Origin: Cytophagaceae bacterium ABcell3
Lineage (GTDB): Bacteria > Bacteroidota > Bacteroidia > Cytophagales > Cytophagaceae
Length of the DNA: 64,000 nucleotides
Reading direction: 5' to 3'
Assembly (NCBI GenBank): GCA_030913385.1
Contig: CP133159.1
Location: 4,114,584 to 4,178,583, forward strand
Both the position numbers and the translations under genes were made by a program. The notes below the pieces were generated by a model. The model was given only the letters and a program-made list of their open reading frames with translations. It had not been told where the DNA came from and searched no databases. Of the stretch, positions 26,949-36,141 are shown in pieces (the stretch's first letter is position 1; every line of letters starts with the position of its first letter).

Positions 26949-27236
26949 CTAAGCACACCTCCTTCTCATTCTTGTACGCCTGTAATACCTTCCCCTTTCA
27001 GTAAAAGTCCTATTGGTAAGGTTATTTCTACTTGTCATATATCTACCAGCTTTTCCAATCCGTCCTAGCGAACTGACACCATTGCCAACATCATCAGAAG
27101 CAATAAGATTTCTCCCATCCTTTGGCTTGAGATCCACATCCTCAGGAAGCATAGTAGATCTATTTCTTTTTGCAGGGCTTACAGCCTTTACCCATTTGGC
27201 TGCAACTTTATCTAATACATCCATCATTTTTTTCAT
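26949..27236 (-). CDS. Small basic hypothetical protein
   Basis: I do not recognise this 95-residue protein. It is Arg/Lys-rich, with a strongly basic C-terminus (RGRYYRRTRMRRRCA), and an N-terminal helix (MKKMMDVLDKVAAKWVKAVSP). AGAGGAGG stands six bases before ATG 27236, an unusually strong Shine-Dalgarno for this window and the reason for this start over ATG 27242. The basic tail suggests nucleic acid or membrane-surface binding, which is a guess. An overlapping plus-strand frame (27013-27288) lacks such support. Confidence 0.55.
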   Translation of the reverse strand: MKKMMDVLDKVAAKWVKAVSPAKRNRSTMLPEDVDLKPKDGRNLIASDDVGNGVSSLGRIGKAGRYMTSRNNLTNRTFTERGRYYRRTRMRRRCA

Positions 27237-27533
27237 AATCATCCTCCTCTATATAAAAGAACGGCAAAAACCAAGCTGGTGTTATTAACTATGTGTCTTT
27301 GTCAAAAAAATTAAATACAACCGCTTTACTTATTCTGCTCCCTACCTAGGCCAGCCGATGACTTTACAACTGATAACCTATTGATCATTTTCAACTATAA
27401 CAATTCAATTTAGAGCCGAAAAAATGAACTGTATGTGGATGCATCATGTTCATGGATTCAAGAAAAAATGTATTTTTTTTCCGTTTTGAATTTAAAAATT
27501 ATAATTTCGTGTCCTCACGGCAACATTAAAGCA

Positions 27534-28247
27534 ATGAAAATCAGAGCCTATTTAATCTGTCTAGCATTTATACCTGTTTCGTTTGCAGGTTTTGCGCAAA
27601 AAAAACAAGGAAAAGTTAATTCTAAGAAAATGACACAACAAAGTACTCTCAGTTCAGAGAAAGACTCCATCAGCTATAGTCTTGGCATCAACATTGGCCA
27701 AAATTTAATGGCACAGGGATTTGAAGATATTAATCTTGAAATGCTTAACAAAGCTTTCCAGGATGTTTATAAAGGCGAAGACCTGCAAATAAGCCAAGAA
27801 AAAGCCAACGAGATTCTGACAGCTTATATGCAAGAGCAACAGACAAGGAAAATGGAAAAGAACCTTGCTGAAGGAAAAAAGTTCTTGGAAGAAAATAAGA
27901 AAAAAGAAGGTGTAGTAGAACTTCCGAGTGGACTACAATATGAGATAATAAAAGAAGGCGATGGCCCTAAGCCTAAAGAAACTGACAAAGTAACTACCCA
28001 TTACCACGGCACATTAATAGATGGCAGTGTTTTTGACAGTTCTGTAGAACGCGGACAGCCTGCGACCTTCCCTGTCAACGGTGTTATCCAAGGATGGGTT
28101 GAAGCTTTACAACTGATGCCTGTTGGTTCAAAATGGAAACTATACGTTCCTTCAGATCTGGCATACGGTGAAAGAGGCTCTGGCGGAAAAATAGGACCTA
28201 ACACCACGCTTATCTTTGAGGTAGAACTTATTTCTATCGATCAATAA
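27534..28247 (+). CDS. FKBP-type peptidyl-prolyl cis-trans isomerase (FkpA/Mip-like)
   Basis: From ATG 27534 the product is 237 residues with a signal peptide ending near FAQ (residue 22). An N-terminal FKBP_N dimerisation region (SYSLGINIGQNLMAQGFEDIN and following helices) precedes the FKBP domain (about residues 140-237: LPSGLQYEIIKEGDGPKP, GTLIDGSVFDSS, QGWVEALQLMPVGSKWKLYVPSDLAYGERG). It should catalyse prolyl isomerisation and assist folding in the periplasm. The longer frame from 27435 adds 33 residues that do not form a signal peptide. TAATTTCG at 27502-27509 is a likely -7 promoter element. Confidence 0.92.
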   Translation: MKIRAYLICLAFIPVSFAGFAQKKQGKVNSKKMTQQSTLSSEKDSISYSLGINIGQNLMAQGFEDINLEMLNKAFQDVYKGEDLQISQEKANEILTAYMQEQQTRKMEKNLAEGKKFLEENKKKEGVVELPSGLQYEIIKEGDGPKPKETDKVTTHYHGTLIDGSVFDSSVERGQPATFPVNGVIQGWVEALQLMPVGSKWKLYVPSDLAYGERGSGGKIGPNTTLIFEVELISIDQ

Positions 28248-28268
28248 AAAATAGCACCCCAACATTAC

Positions 28269-28311
28269 AGCCGGATTTCAAAGGAAACACTCCTTAAAAT
28301 CCGGCTTTTTT
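28269..28311 (+). terminator. Terminator after the FKBP gene
   Basis: AGCCGGATTT (28269-28278) pairs perfectly with AAATCCGGCT (28297-28306), followed by six T residues. Confidence 0.9.
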
Positions 28312-28455
28312 ATTTCTATCCCGAGTATAGCATTAACTTCTGCTACATTTCCAACATCTTCTTTTTGCTTTTTTCTGCCCTCACCTCAACCTGTACACTT
28401 CGAACAAATTTAACAACCCAAGGTTTTTTTAATAATCTTACCATCTCAATAGATT

Positions 28456-28872
28456 ATGAAAAAAATCAATGGCATATTACTAATAGATGATGACGGAACC
28501 ACCAATTTGGTAAACCGCAGACTAATTGAAAGAAAACTTCCTGTTGAAAAACTTCTAGTAGCTGTAAATGGAGAACAGGCTTTAAATATACTTCAAAACT
28601 ACATAGAAACACACAACCAAAAAGCTCCCGAACTCATTGTACTTGACCTGAACATGCCTTTTATGGATGGGTTTGAGTTTCTGGAATACTTTAAAAGAAA
28701 GAACTTCTGCAACAAAACCCAGGTAAGACTAATAATTCTTACCAATTCTACTTATGAGAAAGACAAAGAACAGTTTGACAAAATAAGGGAAGACAAGTGG
28801 TTTTTTATGCAAAAACCGTTAACGGAAGACAAACTAAAAAAGGCGCTGGATTACAGGGAAATGTATGTCTAA
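28456..28872 (+). CDS. Single-domain response regulator (receiver only)
   Basis: The 138-residue CheY-like protein has the acidic pocket DDD (residues 11-13), phosphoacceptor D64 in LDLNMPFMDG, T96 in ILTNST and K120 in MQKPL. No output domain follows. Bacteroidota use such stand-alone receivers as phospho-relays or protein-binding switches. It lies 540 bp from the end of the CheB-CheR-kinase fusion, which has no receiver of its own, so it is a plausible partner, though it is on the opposite strand and not co-transcribed. Confidence 0.9.
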   Translation: MKKINGILLIDDDGTTNLVNRRLIERKLPVEKLLVAVNGEQALNILQNYIETHNQKAPELIVLDLNMPFMDGFEFLEYFKRKNFCNKTQVRLIILTNSTYEKDKEQFDKIREDKWFFMQKPLTEDKLKKALDYREMYV

Positions 28873-29077
28873 AACAAGCTTTGTGTAATATAACAACAAC
28901 AATTAACACATTTTAAAGGTTATTTATAGCAAGAACATATTAATTTCCGTACAGAGCTTAGTTATTATCAACATATTTTTAACATTATTGATTTAGACTT
29001 GCGGAATACATTAAAAGAGTATACCTTTATATCAATGTAAGTAAAAATCAATTTTTAATCTTTTAAAAAAGAAAAAT

Positions 29078-29308
29078 ATGAGAAGACACAGAGCAAAAGC
29101 AACCTTTATATTTGCGAGAAGAAAGTTTAACAGATCTTTAAAAAATGTTAGGCCTGCGGGCAACAGGATCGAGTTTTCCAAAGAAGAAGTTTTATTAAAC
29201 AAGCTGGAATCAAAGCTAGGGAAGCCAAAAGAGGAAGTAAAAACCCTGATCAGCAACGACCTAATGAACCTTTTAACAATGGTACCTTTTTCTACAAAAG
29301 AAAAATAA
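29078..29308 (+). CDS. Small basic hypothetical protein
   Basis: I do not recognise this 76-residue protein. It is basic at the N-terminus (MRRHRAKATFIFARRKFNRS) and helical and charged after residue 35 (KEEVLLNKLESKLGKPKEEVKTLI). ATG follows an A-rich leader, and a terminator lies directly after the stop, which supports a real gene. An antisense frame (29032-29346) covers it but ends with poly-Phe/Lys low complexity and is less credible. Confidence 0.45.
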   Translation: MRRHRAKATFIFARRKFNRSLKNVRPAGNRIEFSKEEVLLNKLESKLGKPKEEVKTLISNDLMNLLTMVPFSTKEK

Positions 29309-29323
29309 TATGAGAACTGCAAC

Positions 29324-29369
29324 AAAAAATCCCCATCTCTGATCATAGTTAGAAATGGGGATTTTTTTT
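29324..29369. terminator. Bidirectional terminator between the 76-aa gene and the kinase gene
   Basis: AAAAAATCCCCAT (from 29324) pairs with ATGGGGATTTTTTT (to 29367) over at least 12 bases, with A and T tracts on the two sides suitable for both converging transcripts. Confidence 0.9.
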
Positions 29370-29414
29370 GGCGACTACTTGCCTCTTATGGCATACTTCT
29401 ATCTTTTCTTGACA

Positions 29415-32400
29415 TTATTTTGGGAAATAAAGCTTAAAAGTACTCCCCTCTCCTAGTTCACTATCTACTTCAATTTTACCCCCGGAGTTGTCCATTATTC
29501 TTTTAACTATATATAACCCAAGACCTGTACCTTCCACATGGTCGTGAAGCCTTTTAAACATATCAAATACTTTAGCTTTTTTCTCCGGTTCAATTCCTAA
29601 ACCATTATCCCGTATCATCAAAACATTAAAGTCGCCCTCCTCCCAAATATCTATATCAATTACAGGGGCCACCTTTGGCTTTCGATATTTAATCCCATTG
29701 GTTATAAAGTTATAAAGGATGCTTTGAAAATTCTTCTTCGAAAATTTTATAGACTTGCACGATGGCTGACAGAGCAAATTAATTTTTGCATTATTCTCTT
29801 CTATTATCTCAGGAATAACCATTTTAATTTCCTTAAGCACATCTTCCACATTTATAAAGTCATATTCATTCTCCAGGTTTTTCTGCACTTTAGAGATCTC
29901 AGTCAAATCCTTGATGGTGTTTTTGAAACGCTCTATAGAAGTTTTTATCAAATCCAACATTTCAAGGATATGCTCATTTTTATTCTCCGCTAATTCGCCT
30001 TCGAGTGAATACACAAGTCCTTCGATATTGGAAATTGGAGCTTTCAAGTCATGCGATGCAGTATAAATAAAGTTGTCAAGATCATTATTGATCTTGACTA
30101 GATTCTCATTAGTTTCGTTGAGTTCTTCTTGTGTTTGTTTCAGGTCTGAAAGATCTATCATAGAGCCAACCATGCGGTAAGGCATTTCATATTCATTTTT
30201 GAGGACATAGCCACGAGAAAACAGATAAGCAATAGAACCATCGGCTTTTTTAAATTTAAAATCATCACCCCATACACTATCGCCAGTATTTAAAGACTTA
30301 TTTATCCCTTTAATTACCTTTTCGCGGTCATCTTCATGTATATTATCATAAAAAGTCTCAATGCCGATACTGCTGTCTTCTGCATTATCTATACCAAAAT
30401 AATCATTCAACCCTTCACTCCACCATACTTGGTTAGAAAGTATGTCCCAATCCCAAATAACATCATTGGTAGCTTTGACCGCCAGCCTAAAACGTTCTTC
30501 ATTATCACGCAGTTCCTTAGTCCGCTCCTCGATCCTAACCTCAAGCTCTTCATTCAGTTTTCGTAGCTTCTCTTCAGTATTTTTAAGGTTTTTTATTGCA
30601 AGACTGGTATTTTCTTCACTTTTCTTTTTCTCAGTGATATCGGACATGCTCAGAGCGATACCTCCTTCAATGCGCACAGCAGAGGTCAATAACCATATTT
30701 TATGATTGTTTATCATCATGAAATGTTCTAGACGTAAAGGTATTCCTGTTTCAGAAACCTTCCTGAGCTTATCAAACAAACCTTGACTTTTAAAAACAGG
30801 AATAACCTCTAGCATTTTGTGCCCAGCAATATCTTCCTCTTCAAAACCAATCATAGAATTAGCCGCCCTATTAGACAGAACAAACCTATAGTCAATTAAC
30901 TCTCCATCAGCATTTCTTTCTTCAGTAAAAGCCATAATACCATTTACAGAACTAGAAAGCACTCCACCAAACAAGTTGTTTAATGATTTAACTCGGGTAA
31001 TATCCACAAAGGTCATAACCGCTCCATTATAACCGCCAGCCTGAGTAATATATGGAACAACCCTCATCTGAAAAAACTTACCCTCTTTCAGCCCAATTTC
31101 TTTTTCAACGATAGTATGGTGCTTAACCACCTGTTCTACGTCTTCCTGAAGTTCTTGATATTGAATATTATTAGAAATATGGTTTAATGGCCTGCCGATA
31201 TCTGCTTCGATCAAATTGACCAACTTGGTAGCAGCAGGAGTAAACTTCTTAACCCTCATGGCCTCATCGACAAACACCTGACCAATGTCAGTACTTCGAA
31301 AGTAGTTATCAAGGTCATCATTTAACTCTATCAGCTCTTTAATCTTCTGCTGATGCTCACTATTTACAGTATGCAGTTCTTCGTTCAAGGATTGCAGTTC
31401 CTCGTTGGTACTTTGCAGTTCTTCATTAGCAGAAAGCAGTTCTTCTATAGTAGATTGCAGTTCTTCATTAGAAGTTTCTAACTCTTCTACTGTACTTTGC
31501 AGGTTAGCCTTGGTTTCTTTCAATTCACCCTCAAGTTCCTCATAATGAACCCTCATCTCATTATCATCAACCTCTGCGCTATCAGCTCTCTCTGCAACAG
31601 AAAAGTCATACTCCTTTCCAAAAAGAATGAATGCGGTTTTAGGCTTATCTTCTACGGGTCTCACTACCAAACTAATAACCCTTATATTTTCGCCATCCCT
31701 AATTTTAACTCCTTTCTTAACAACTTTCTCCCGTCTTTTTAAAACTTGACGAACCAAGCTCGAAAGCGTCACAACCAAATCTGGATGCACCATTTTCTGT
31801 AGGTTCATGGTAAGCTTCTTTTCAGGAAGACTTAAATACTTTTTAAAATCCCCTACAGCCTGTTTAACATCTAAACTATCATTGACAAACACACCAGCAT
31901 AATGAAAATCTTCTGACACTGAACTACAAAACAGTTCATTAATATCTTCACCTTTTCTACTTTGAACCTTCTCAAAATGCTCTTTGCTGGCAAAGCTATT
32001 GTAAACAGAAGCCGACGATACTTGCCCCCTATCACTCAATGCGCCAGCATGTTTATTCTTTTTATAAATCTTCCATTTAGAGTGCAATGTGGAAAGGTAC
32101 TCTTTTGCAACTCCTGGATTTTCGCTTGGCCCAAGAAACAGTACTCCATCTGGATTTAGTGAAAAATGGAAAGTGGCCAAAACCTTTTTTTGGAGCTCCG
32201 GCTGAAAATAAATAAGTAAGTTTCTACAAGAAATAAGATCCGTCTTGCTAAAAGGGGCGTCTTTTATAATATTATGTTGGGCAAAGATAACCATTCTCCT
32301 AATAGATTGGTTAATTTGATAACCACCTCCTACTTTAGAAAAATAACGGCCCAACCTTATTGAACTTACCTCCCCCTCTATACTATGAGGGTACACGCCT

Positions 32401-33479
32401 TTACTGGCAACATCAATGGCGTCTTTGTCCAGATCTGTGGCAAAAATTTTAACATCGAAATTTTTATCCTTCATTTCCATATATTCCATAATTAGAATAG
32501 CAATGGAATAGGCCTCCTGCCCTGTACTGCACCCTGCCACCCAGATTTTAACTATATCACCCCCATCTTTTTTATCTAAAATTTCTGGTAAAACCGTGGT
32601 CCCCAAAATATGAAACGCCTCATTGTCCCTAAAGAAACGAGTAACAGTGATTAGAAACTCTTGGTAAAGAAGATGAACCTCTTCTGGGTTCTCTTTTAAA
32701 TAACGAAGATATTTTTCCGGAGAACTAATTTCAAGTTGGGCTATCCTCTTTAAAAGCCTCCTAACTATGGTAGGTTTCTTGTATAAGTTAAAGTCAAAAG
32801 ATGTTTCTCGTCCTACAATATCCAAAATTTTTCCCAACACATCTCTTTGCTGATCAGACACTTTCTCTACATATGATTTACGTTTTGGCTTGTTAGAAGT
32901 AAGTTTAATAATTTCTTCAGCAATAAACTCCGGTGCCACCACCACATCGGCAACCCCAGCCGATATAGCGCTATTAGGCATTCCGTCAAACTTAGCAGAC
33001 AATGGATCCTGAACAATGACATTCCCTCCGTTTTCCTTTACCACCTTGGCGCCTTTTGTTCCATCAGAACCTGTTCCTGATAAAATAATAGAAATAGCCT
33101 TATCTTTTTGATCAAAAGCCAGAGATTCGAAGAATTTATCAATAGCAACATTAGGTGCTTTAGCCACCTCTTTCTCAGACACCTTAAGCCTTCCAAATCT
33201 TATAGTAAGGTATTTTTTTACAGGAATAACATATACACAGTTAGGCCGCACCAGCATATTATCTTCAGCCTCGATCACCTTCATTTCAGTATGCTTGGCC
33301 AAAAGCTCAGCAATCAAACTTTTATAGTCAGGAGATAGATGTTGGACTAAAATAAAAGCACAGCCTGCATCAGGAGGTACATTATCAAACATTTCATTGA
33401 TAGCTTCCAGACCACCTGCCGAAGCCCCTATCCCCACCACATAGTTTAGTTGATTATTAGGATCTACCTGTGTATCCAT
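29415..33479 (-). CDS. CheB-CheR-PAS-histidine kinase fusion
   Basis: The 1354-residue cytoplasmic protein has four blocks. First, a CheB methylesterase domain (about 10-195) with S20 in GIGASAGG, H47 in VQHLSP and D139 in SGTGSDG; it lacks the usual N-terminal receiver. Second, a CheR methyltransferase (about 210-480) with the SAM loop [14 protein letters not shown]. Third, a coiled coil of repeated [12 protein letters not shown] units (about 650-720) followed by PAS-type domains up to about 1110. Fourth, HisKA with H1143 (HDLKAP) and a HATPase_c domain with N1257, DNGLG and [10 protein letters not shown]. It follows the phytochrome gene by 15 bp. Its role is probably sensory transduction, with an unknown methylation target. 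Confidence 0.93.
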   Translation of the reverse strand: MDTQVDPNNQLNYVVGIGASAGGLEAINEMFDNVPPDAGCAFILVQHLSPDYKSLIAELLAKHTEMKVIEAEDNMLVRPNCVYVIPVKKYLTIRFGRLKVSEKEVAKAPNVAIDKFFESLAFDQKDKAISIILSGTGSDGTKGAKVVKENGGNVIVQDPLSAKFDGMPNSAISAGVADVVVAPEFIAEEIIKLTSNKPKRKSYVEKVSDQQRDVLGKILDIVGRETSFDFNLYKKPTIVRRLLKRIAQLEISSPEKYLRYLKENPEEVHLLYQEFLITVTRFFRDNEAFHILGTTVLPEILDKKDGGDIVKIWVAGCSTGQEAYSIAILIMEYMEMKDKNFDVKIFATDLDKDAIDVASKGVYPHSIEGEVSSIRLGRYFSKVGGGYQINQSIRRMVIFAQHNIIKDAPFSKTDLISCRNLLIYFQPELQKKVLATFHFSLNPDGVLFLGPSENPGVAKEYLSTLHSKWKIYKKNKHAGALSDRGQVSSASVYNSFASKEHFEKVQSRKGEDINELFCSSVSEDFHYAGVFVNDSLDVKQAVGDFKKYLSLPEKKLTMNLQKMVHPDLVVTLSSLVRQVLKRREKVVKKGVKIRDGENIRVISLVVRPVEDKPKTAFILFGKEYDFSVAERADSAEVDDNEMRVHYEELEGELKETKANLQSTVEELETSNEELQSTIEELLSANEELQSTNEELQSLNEELHTVNSEHQQKIKELIELNDDLDNYFRSTDIGQVFVDEAMRVKKFTPAATKLVNLIEADIGRPLNHISNNIQYQELQEDVEQVVKHHTIVEKEIGLKEGKFFQMRVVPYITQAGGYNGAVMTFVDITRVKSLNNLFGGVLSSSVNGIMAFTEERNADGELIDYRFVLSNRAANSMIGFEEEDIAGHKMLEVIPVFKSQGLFDKLRKVSETGIPLRLEHFMMINNHKIWLLTSAVRIEGGIALSMSDITEKKKSEENTSLAIKNLKNTEEKLRKLNEELEVRIEERTKELRDNEERFRLAVKATNDVIWDWDILSNQVWWSEGLNDYFGIDNAEDSSIGIETFYDNIHEDDREKVIKGINKSLNTGDSVWGDDFKFKKADGSIAYLFSRGYVLKNEYEMPYRMVGSMIDLSDLKQTQEELNETNENLVKINNDLDNFIYTASHDLKAPISNIEGLVYSLEGELAENKNEHILEMLDLIKTSIERFKNTIKDLTEISKVQKNLENEYDFINVEDVLKEIKMVIPEIIEENNAKINLLCQPSCKSIKFSKKNFQSILYNFITNGIKYRKPKVAPVIDIDIWEEGDFNVLMIRDNGLGIEPEKKAKVFDMFKRLHDHVEGTGLGLYIVKRIMDNSGGKIEVDSELGEGSTFKLYFPK

Positions 33480-33494
33480 TATTTCTTGGCAATT

Positions 33495-35024
33495 TTAAAC
33501 ATTCACTAATTTCTCAAGAATTGCAACCCTCAGTTTTTCTGCAATTTCAATTTCCCGGGAACTCCAAGGCTCAGAGGTATGCTTTACAGTTTCTTGCCAC
33601 ACAGAAAAAGAAGAGCGGGGATGGTAGTTTATGCCATCTTTTTCCATTTGAACCCTCTCTTCTGGATTTCCTCCCCAACGTACATTCTGTACAACTTCGG
33701 GTCTAAAACCTAAGATATAGCTACCGTCGCGCAAAGATATAGGTATAGCTAATAAACCACTAGCAATGTCAGCATAATCGATGCTTTCATAATGATACTC
33801 TACTAAACTAGAGGTTGTAAACACTTTATCAATATTTTCTCGCTGCAACCAATGTACAACCCCATTAATATCCTTTTGCCCTGGCACATTCCCAACAGCA
33901 GACGTCACCCCTTCTATAACTATAGCTACCCCATCCAAACCAAAAAGATTCAGTATATCAGTATCTTCATTAAGCAAAGCAGAGGCAATATTATCAACTG
34001 AGTAAAGTTTCTCTATTATACCTGCCAGCTTCTCGCTCATTATAGCCATTTGCGAGAGTTCTTTTTCTTTTTCTATTGCAGAAATCTGAGACGACAGAAT
34101 ATCCGCTAACAGTTCAAAAACCGCCCTCATTTCATAACTCAACTCACAAGCTGTTTGATGGTGACAAGAAATAAGTCCCCACAACTTCCCGTTGACAATT
34201 ATTGGCAAAGACATAGATGCCTGCACATTCATATTCTTCAGATATTCTAAGTGCACCGCAACGACACCTCTCAAATTACAGTCGGATATATCTGTAAATG
34301 AGTTAATCAATGGGTTGACTACAGGCATTAGTTTAGAAGGGCGGAAACCCCGGTCAGGAATCAGACGATATGGGTTTCTCAAGTAAAGCTCCCTGGCAGG
34401 TCTAGGCACATCCGAAGCGGGAAACCATAGGTAAAGGTAAGACTCTAGGCTATCAATTTTATCTTCTGCTAAGACAAACCCATTCCAATTTTCATCAAAT
34501 TGATAAATCATCACTTTGTCTAGCCCCGCAAATTTTCTTATTTCTCGGGCAGCAATGGCGGTAAGTTCTTCCAAATCCTTACCTTTTTTTAGTGATGAAA
34601 GGATATATTTCAAATCACGGTGAACATCACTAAAGCTTTTATTATTTACTTCAGAATCAGGTTCTATTTCAAGCAGGAAATATTTTTCTTTAAAATGAAT
34701 AGTCATGTTACATATAAACCCTGACCCATCATTGCCATTTAAAGAAGTTTTGAAAGGGATACTATCATTAGATCCGCGCTGCTCAATCTTGGTATAAAAC
34801 TCCTTGAAAGCCCCTTCACTAAAAAGCTTTTCAATTGGCTTACCCAATATTCCATCAATATCTACATTTAAAAACTCACTACTGTTTTCACTACATTGAA
34901 CAACTTTGAACTCCTTATAATCTAGGACAAGCAAAAAGCCATAGGATTGTACATGGTTTACTAAATGCAACGGAAGACTACCACAAACTTCAGAATCGTA
35001 GTCCTTGTTAATAGGTAATTTCAT
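33495..35024 (-). CDS. Bacteriophytochrome photosensory core (PAS-GAF-PHY) without output domain
   Basis: The 509-residue protein aligns by eye with bacteriophytochromes. C14, in the context CGSLPLHLVNHVQSYG, is placed like the biliverdin-binding cysteine before the PAS domain. The GAF domain has PASDVP (D205), H258 and Y261 in VAVHLEYLKNM, and H288 in LISCHH. The PHY domain has VRWGGNP (450-453) and the tongue motif PRSSF (469-473). All are chromophore or Pr/Pfr hallmarks. No kinase or other effector follows; the protein ends after the last helix. It should be a red/far-red light sensor passing its state to the CheB-CheR-kinase encoded 15 bp downstream. No heme oxygenase gene is in the window. 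Confidence 0.93.
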   Translation of the reverse strand: MKLPINKDYDSEVCGSLPLHLVNHVQSYGFLLVLDYKEFKVVQCSENSSEFLNVDIDGILGKPIEKLFSEGAFKEFYTKIEQRGSNDSIPFKTSLNGNDGSGFICNMTIHFKEKYFLLEIEPDSEVNNKSFSDVHRDLKYILSSLKKGKDLEELTAIAAREIRKFAGLDKVMIYQFDENWNGFVLAEDKIDSLESYLYLWFPASDVPRPARELYLRNPYRLIPDRGFRPSKLMPVVNPLINSFTDISDCNLRGVVAVHLEYLKNMNVQASMSLPIIVNGKLWGLISCHHQTACELSYEMRAVFELLADILSSQISAIEKEKELSQMAIMSEKLAGIIEKLYSVDNIASALLNEDTDILNLFGLDGVAIVIEGVTSAVGNVPGQKDINGVVHWLQRENIDKVFTTSSLVEYHYESIDYADIASGLLAIPISLRDGSYILGFRPEVVQNVRWGGNPEERVQMEKDGINYHPRSSFSVWQETVKHTSEPWSSREIEIAEKLRVAILEKLVNV

Positions 35025-35199
35025 TGAGGCAAATTAAAGCATATAAGGAAAAATACACCTACTTAACAACCCGAAAAGAGGAATAAAGTTGCTAAGTTTA
35101 TAAAAAACTACAAATAATCATATTATAAACCAGCCATTCGCAAGATAATGCAAAGTAAAAGTAGACTTATTAGCCTACCCTTAGTTAATCAGTCTAAAA
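35025..35199. other. Leader/promoter region of the phytochrome operon
   Basis: This AT-rich 175-bp spacer should contain the promoter for the phytochrome-kinase operon. On the minus strand TTACTTTG (near 35150) is one mismatch from the -7 consensus, but no matching -33 is convincing. Confidence 0.3.
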
Positions 35200-35415
35200 T
35201 CAAACCATTTTTTGCCATCGGTTAAGTAGAGCCTCTTGATGCACCATAATTTTTCTGTCAGCATCTGCTTCGTGATCTGTAACATAAAACCTCAAAAGCA
35301 CCCTATGAAAAGTTTCGTCAACATCCACAATTTCGTAAAGCCTTCTTTCGCTAGGGTTCCGAACCACATCTTTTGGCTTTATGTCACTAAAATCAGTAAT
35401 AAGCTTAAATTCCAT
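35200..35415 (-). CDS. Small hypothetical protein
   Basis: I do not recognise this 71-residue protein (MEFKLITDFSDIKPKDVVRNPSERRLYEIVDVDE...). ATG 35415 is preferred; GTG 35421 would add two residues. It is charged, with several predicted strands (RRLYEIVDV, HRVLLRFYV), no signal peptide and no membrane segment. The composition looks like a real small soluble protein. It is separated by about 175 bp from the phytochrome operon and could be independently expressed. Confidence 0.5.
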   Translation of the reverse strand: MEFKLITDFSDIKPKDVVRNPSERRLYEIVDVDETFHRVLLRFYVTDHEADADRKIMVHQEALLNRWQKMV

Positions 35416-35838
35416 TTTCACTTTTCTTAATAAGATTACTATACAGAAGCGCCAGAAGAAAAGTTGCGCGCTTTGTCTGATGTAAACTCAATTTATGCTA
35501 TAGAGTTCTCCATTTGTGCAAAATCCACTTTAACACTTCCCAGTAAATAACAAGAATCTAGCCATAAGGAGAAAAAAAACAAAACATCTGACATAAAGAC
35601 ACTCCCTTTCAGAAGTACTACTGTTTCAGCTTTACACGCAATAAAACGTTCTTTTACGTAGCAAAATATCTTCAAGTCAGCCGCTTCCCTTATATATATA
35701 CCTTTACCACAGCGCTTCTGCGCTTTGCGCCCTAAAAGTGCTAAATTATTTTTTAGTCTCAAGATGAGATCTATCAGCATAATTCATGTTTAACAAAACA
35801 AACTACAGGTCTGTTAAACAATAAAAGGGGATAATATT
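35416..35838. other. Intergenic region carrying a repeat copy
   Basis: No supported gene is present. An antisense frame (35493-35780) covers most of it, but much of that frame lies over a sequence repeated at 43043, so it is probably not coding. The repeat itself is listed separately. Confidence 0.5.
35636..35757. repeat. Copy of the intergenic repeat family (internal part)
   Basis: From GCAATAAAACGTTCTTTTAC through TCAAGTCAGCCGCTTCCCT and on to GCGCTTTGCGCCCTAAAAGTGCT this segment tracks 43043-43145 base by base with scattered changes. The core CTTCAA(G/A)TCAGCCGCTTC is nearly identical. The terminal inverted repeats seen at 43027 and 43190 are not clear here. Confidence 0.6.
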
Positions 35839-36090
35839 ATGAAAGTACATTTGTATCTGGCAATGATAGCAGGCTTGTTATTAACAGCCTCTTGTGGAGA
35901 CCCCTCAAGACCAGCAGCAAGAGAGGCAGCAGAACTTGAGGAGGGAAGGATTATAGAACATCCAAGAGAAGGAGCTGATACTACCATAAACAAAACCGCT
36001 GGTGGCGGCACCGGCGTCCGAATTTATGAATCAGACTCTATCATAGAAAGGAATAGACCAGATGAACCAGAAGCGAGAATCAGGAATTAA
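35839..36090 (+). CDS. Small lipoprotein
   Basis: The 83-residue product has a lipoprotein signal peptide with lipobox LTASC (Cys 19), so the mature form is about 65 residues and membrane-anchored. The mature part is acidic/basic mixed, rich in Glu and Arg (AAREAAELEEGRIIEHPREG), and apparently unstructured. No family is recognised. A strong terminator follows 10 bp after its stop. Confidence 0.65.
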   Translation: MKVHLYLAMIAGLLLTASCGDPSRPAAREAAELEEGRIIEHPREGADTTINKTAGGGTGVRIYESDSIIERNRPDEPEARIRN

Positions 36091-36100
36091 CAAATCTAAT

Positions 36101-36141
36101 AAAACCGCAGAGACACCCAAAGACAACCTCTGCGGTTTTTT
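36101..36141. terminator. Bidirectional terminator between lipoprotein genes
   Basis: AAAACCGCAGAG (36101-36112) pairs perfectly with CTCTGCGGTTTT (36128-36139), followed by further T residues. The minus-strand gene's stop codon begins at its edge. Confidence 0.92.

Noticed and set aside
27013-27288. 91-codon plus-strand frame opposite the basic protein gene
   Set aside because: The minus-strand frame has a strong Shine-Dalgarno and a coherent protein-like sequence; the plus frame has neither.
29032-29346. 104-codon minus-strand frame opposite the 76-residue gene
   Set aside because: It crosses the bidirectional terminator and ends in Phe/Lys-rich low complexity; the plus-strand frame has better support.
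35493-35780. 95-codon minus-strand frame in the spacer upstream of the small lipoprotein gene
   Set aside because: More than a third of it lies over the repeat also found at 43043, where the frame is not kept, and it has no recognisable features.
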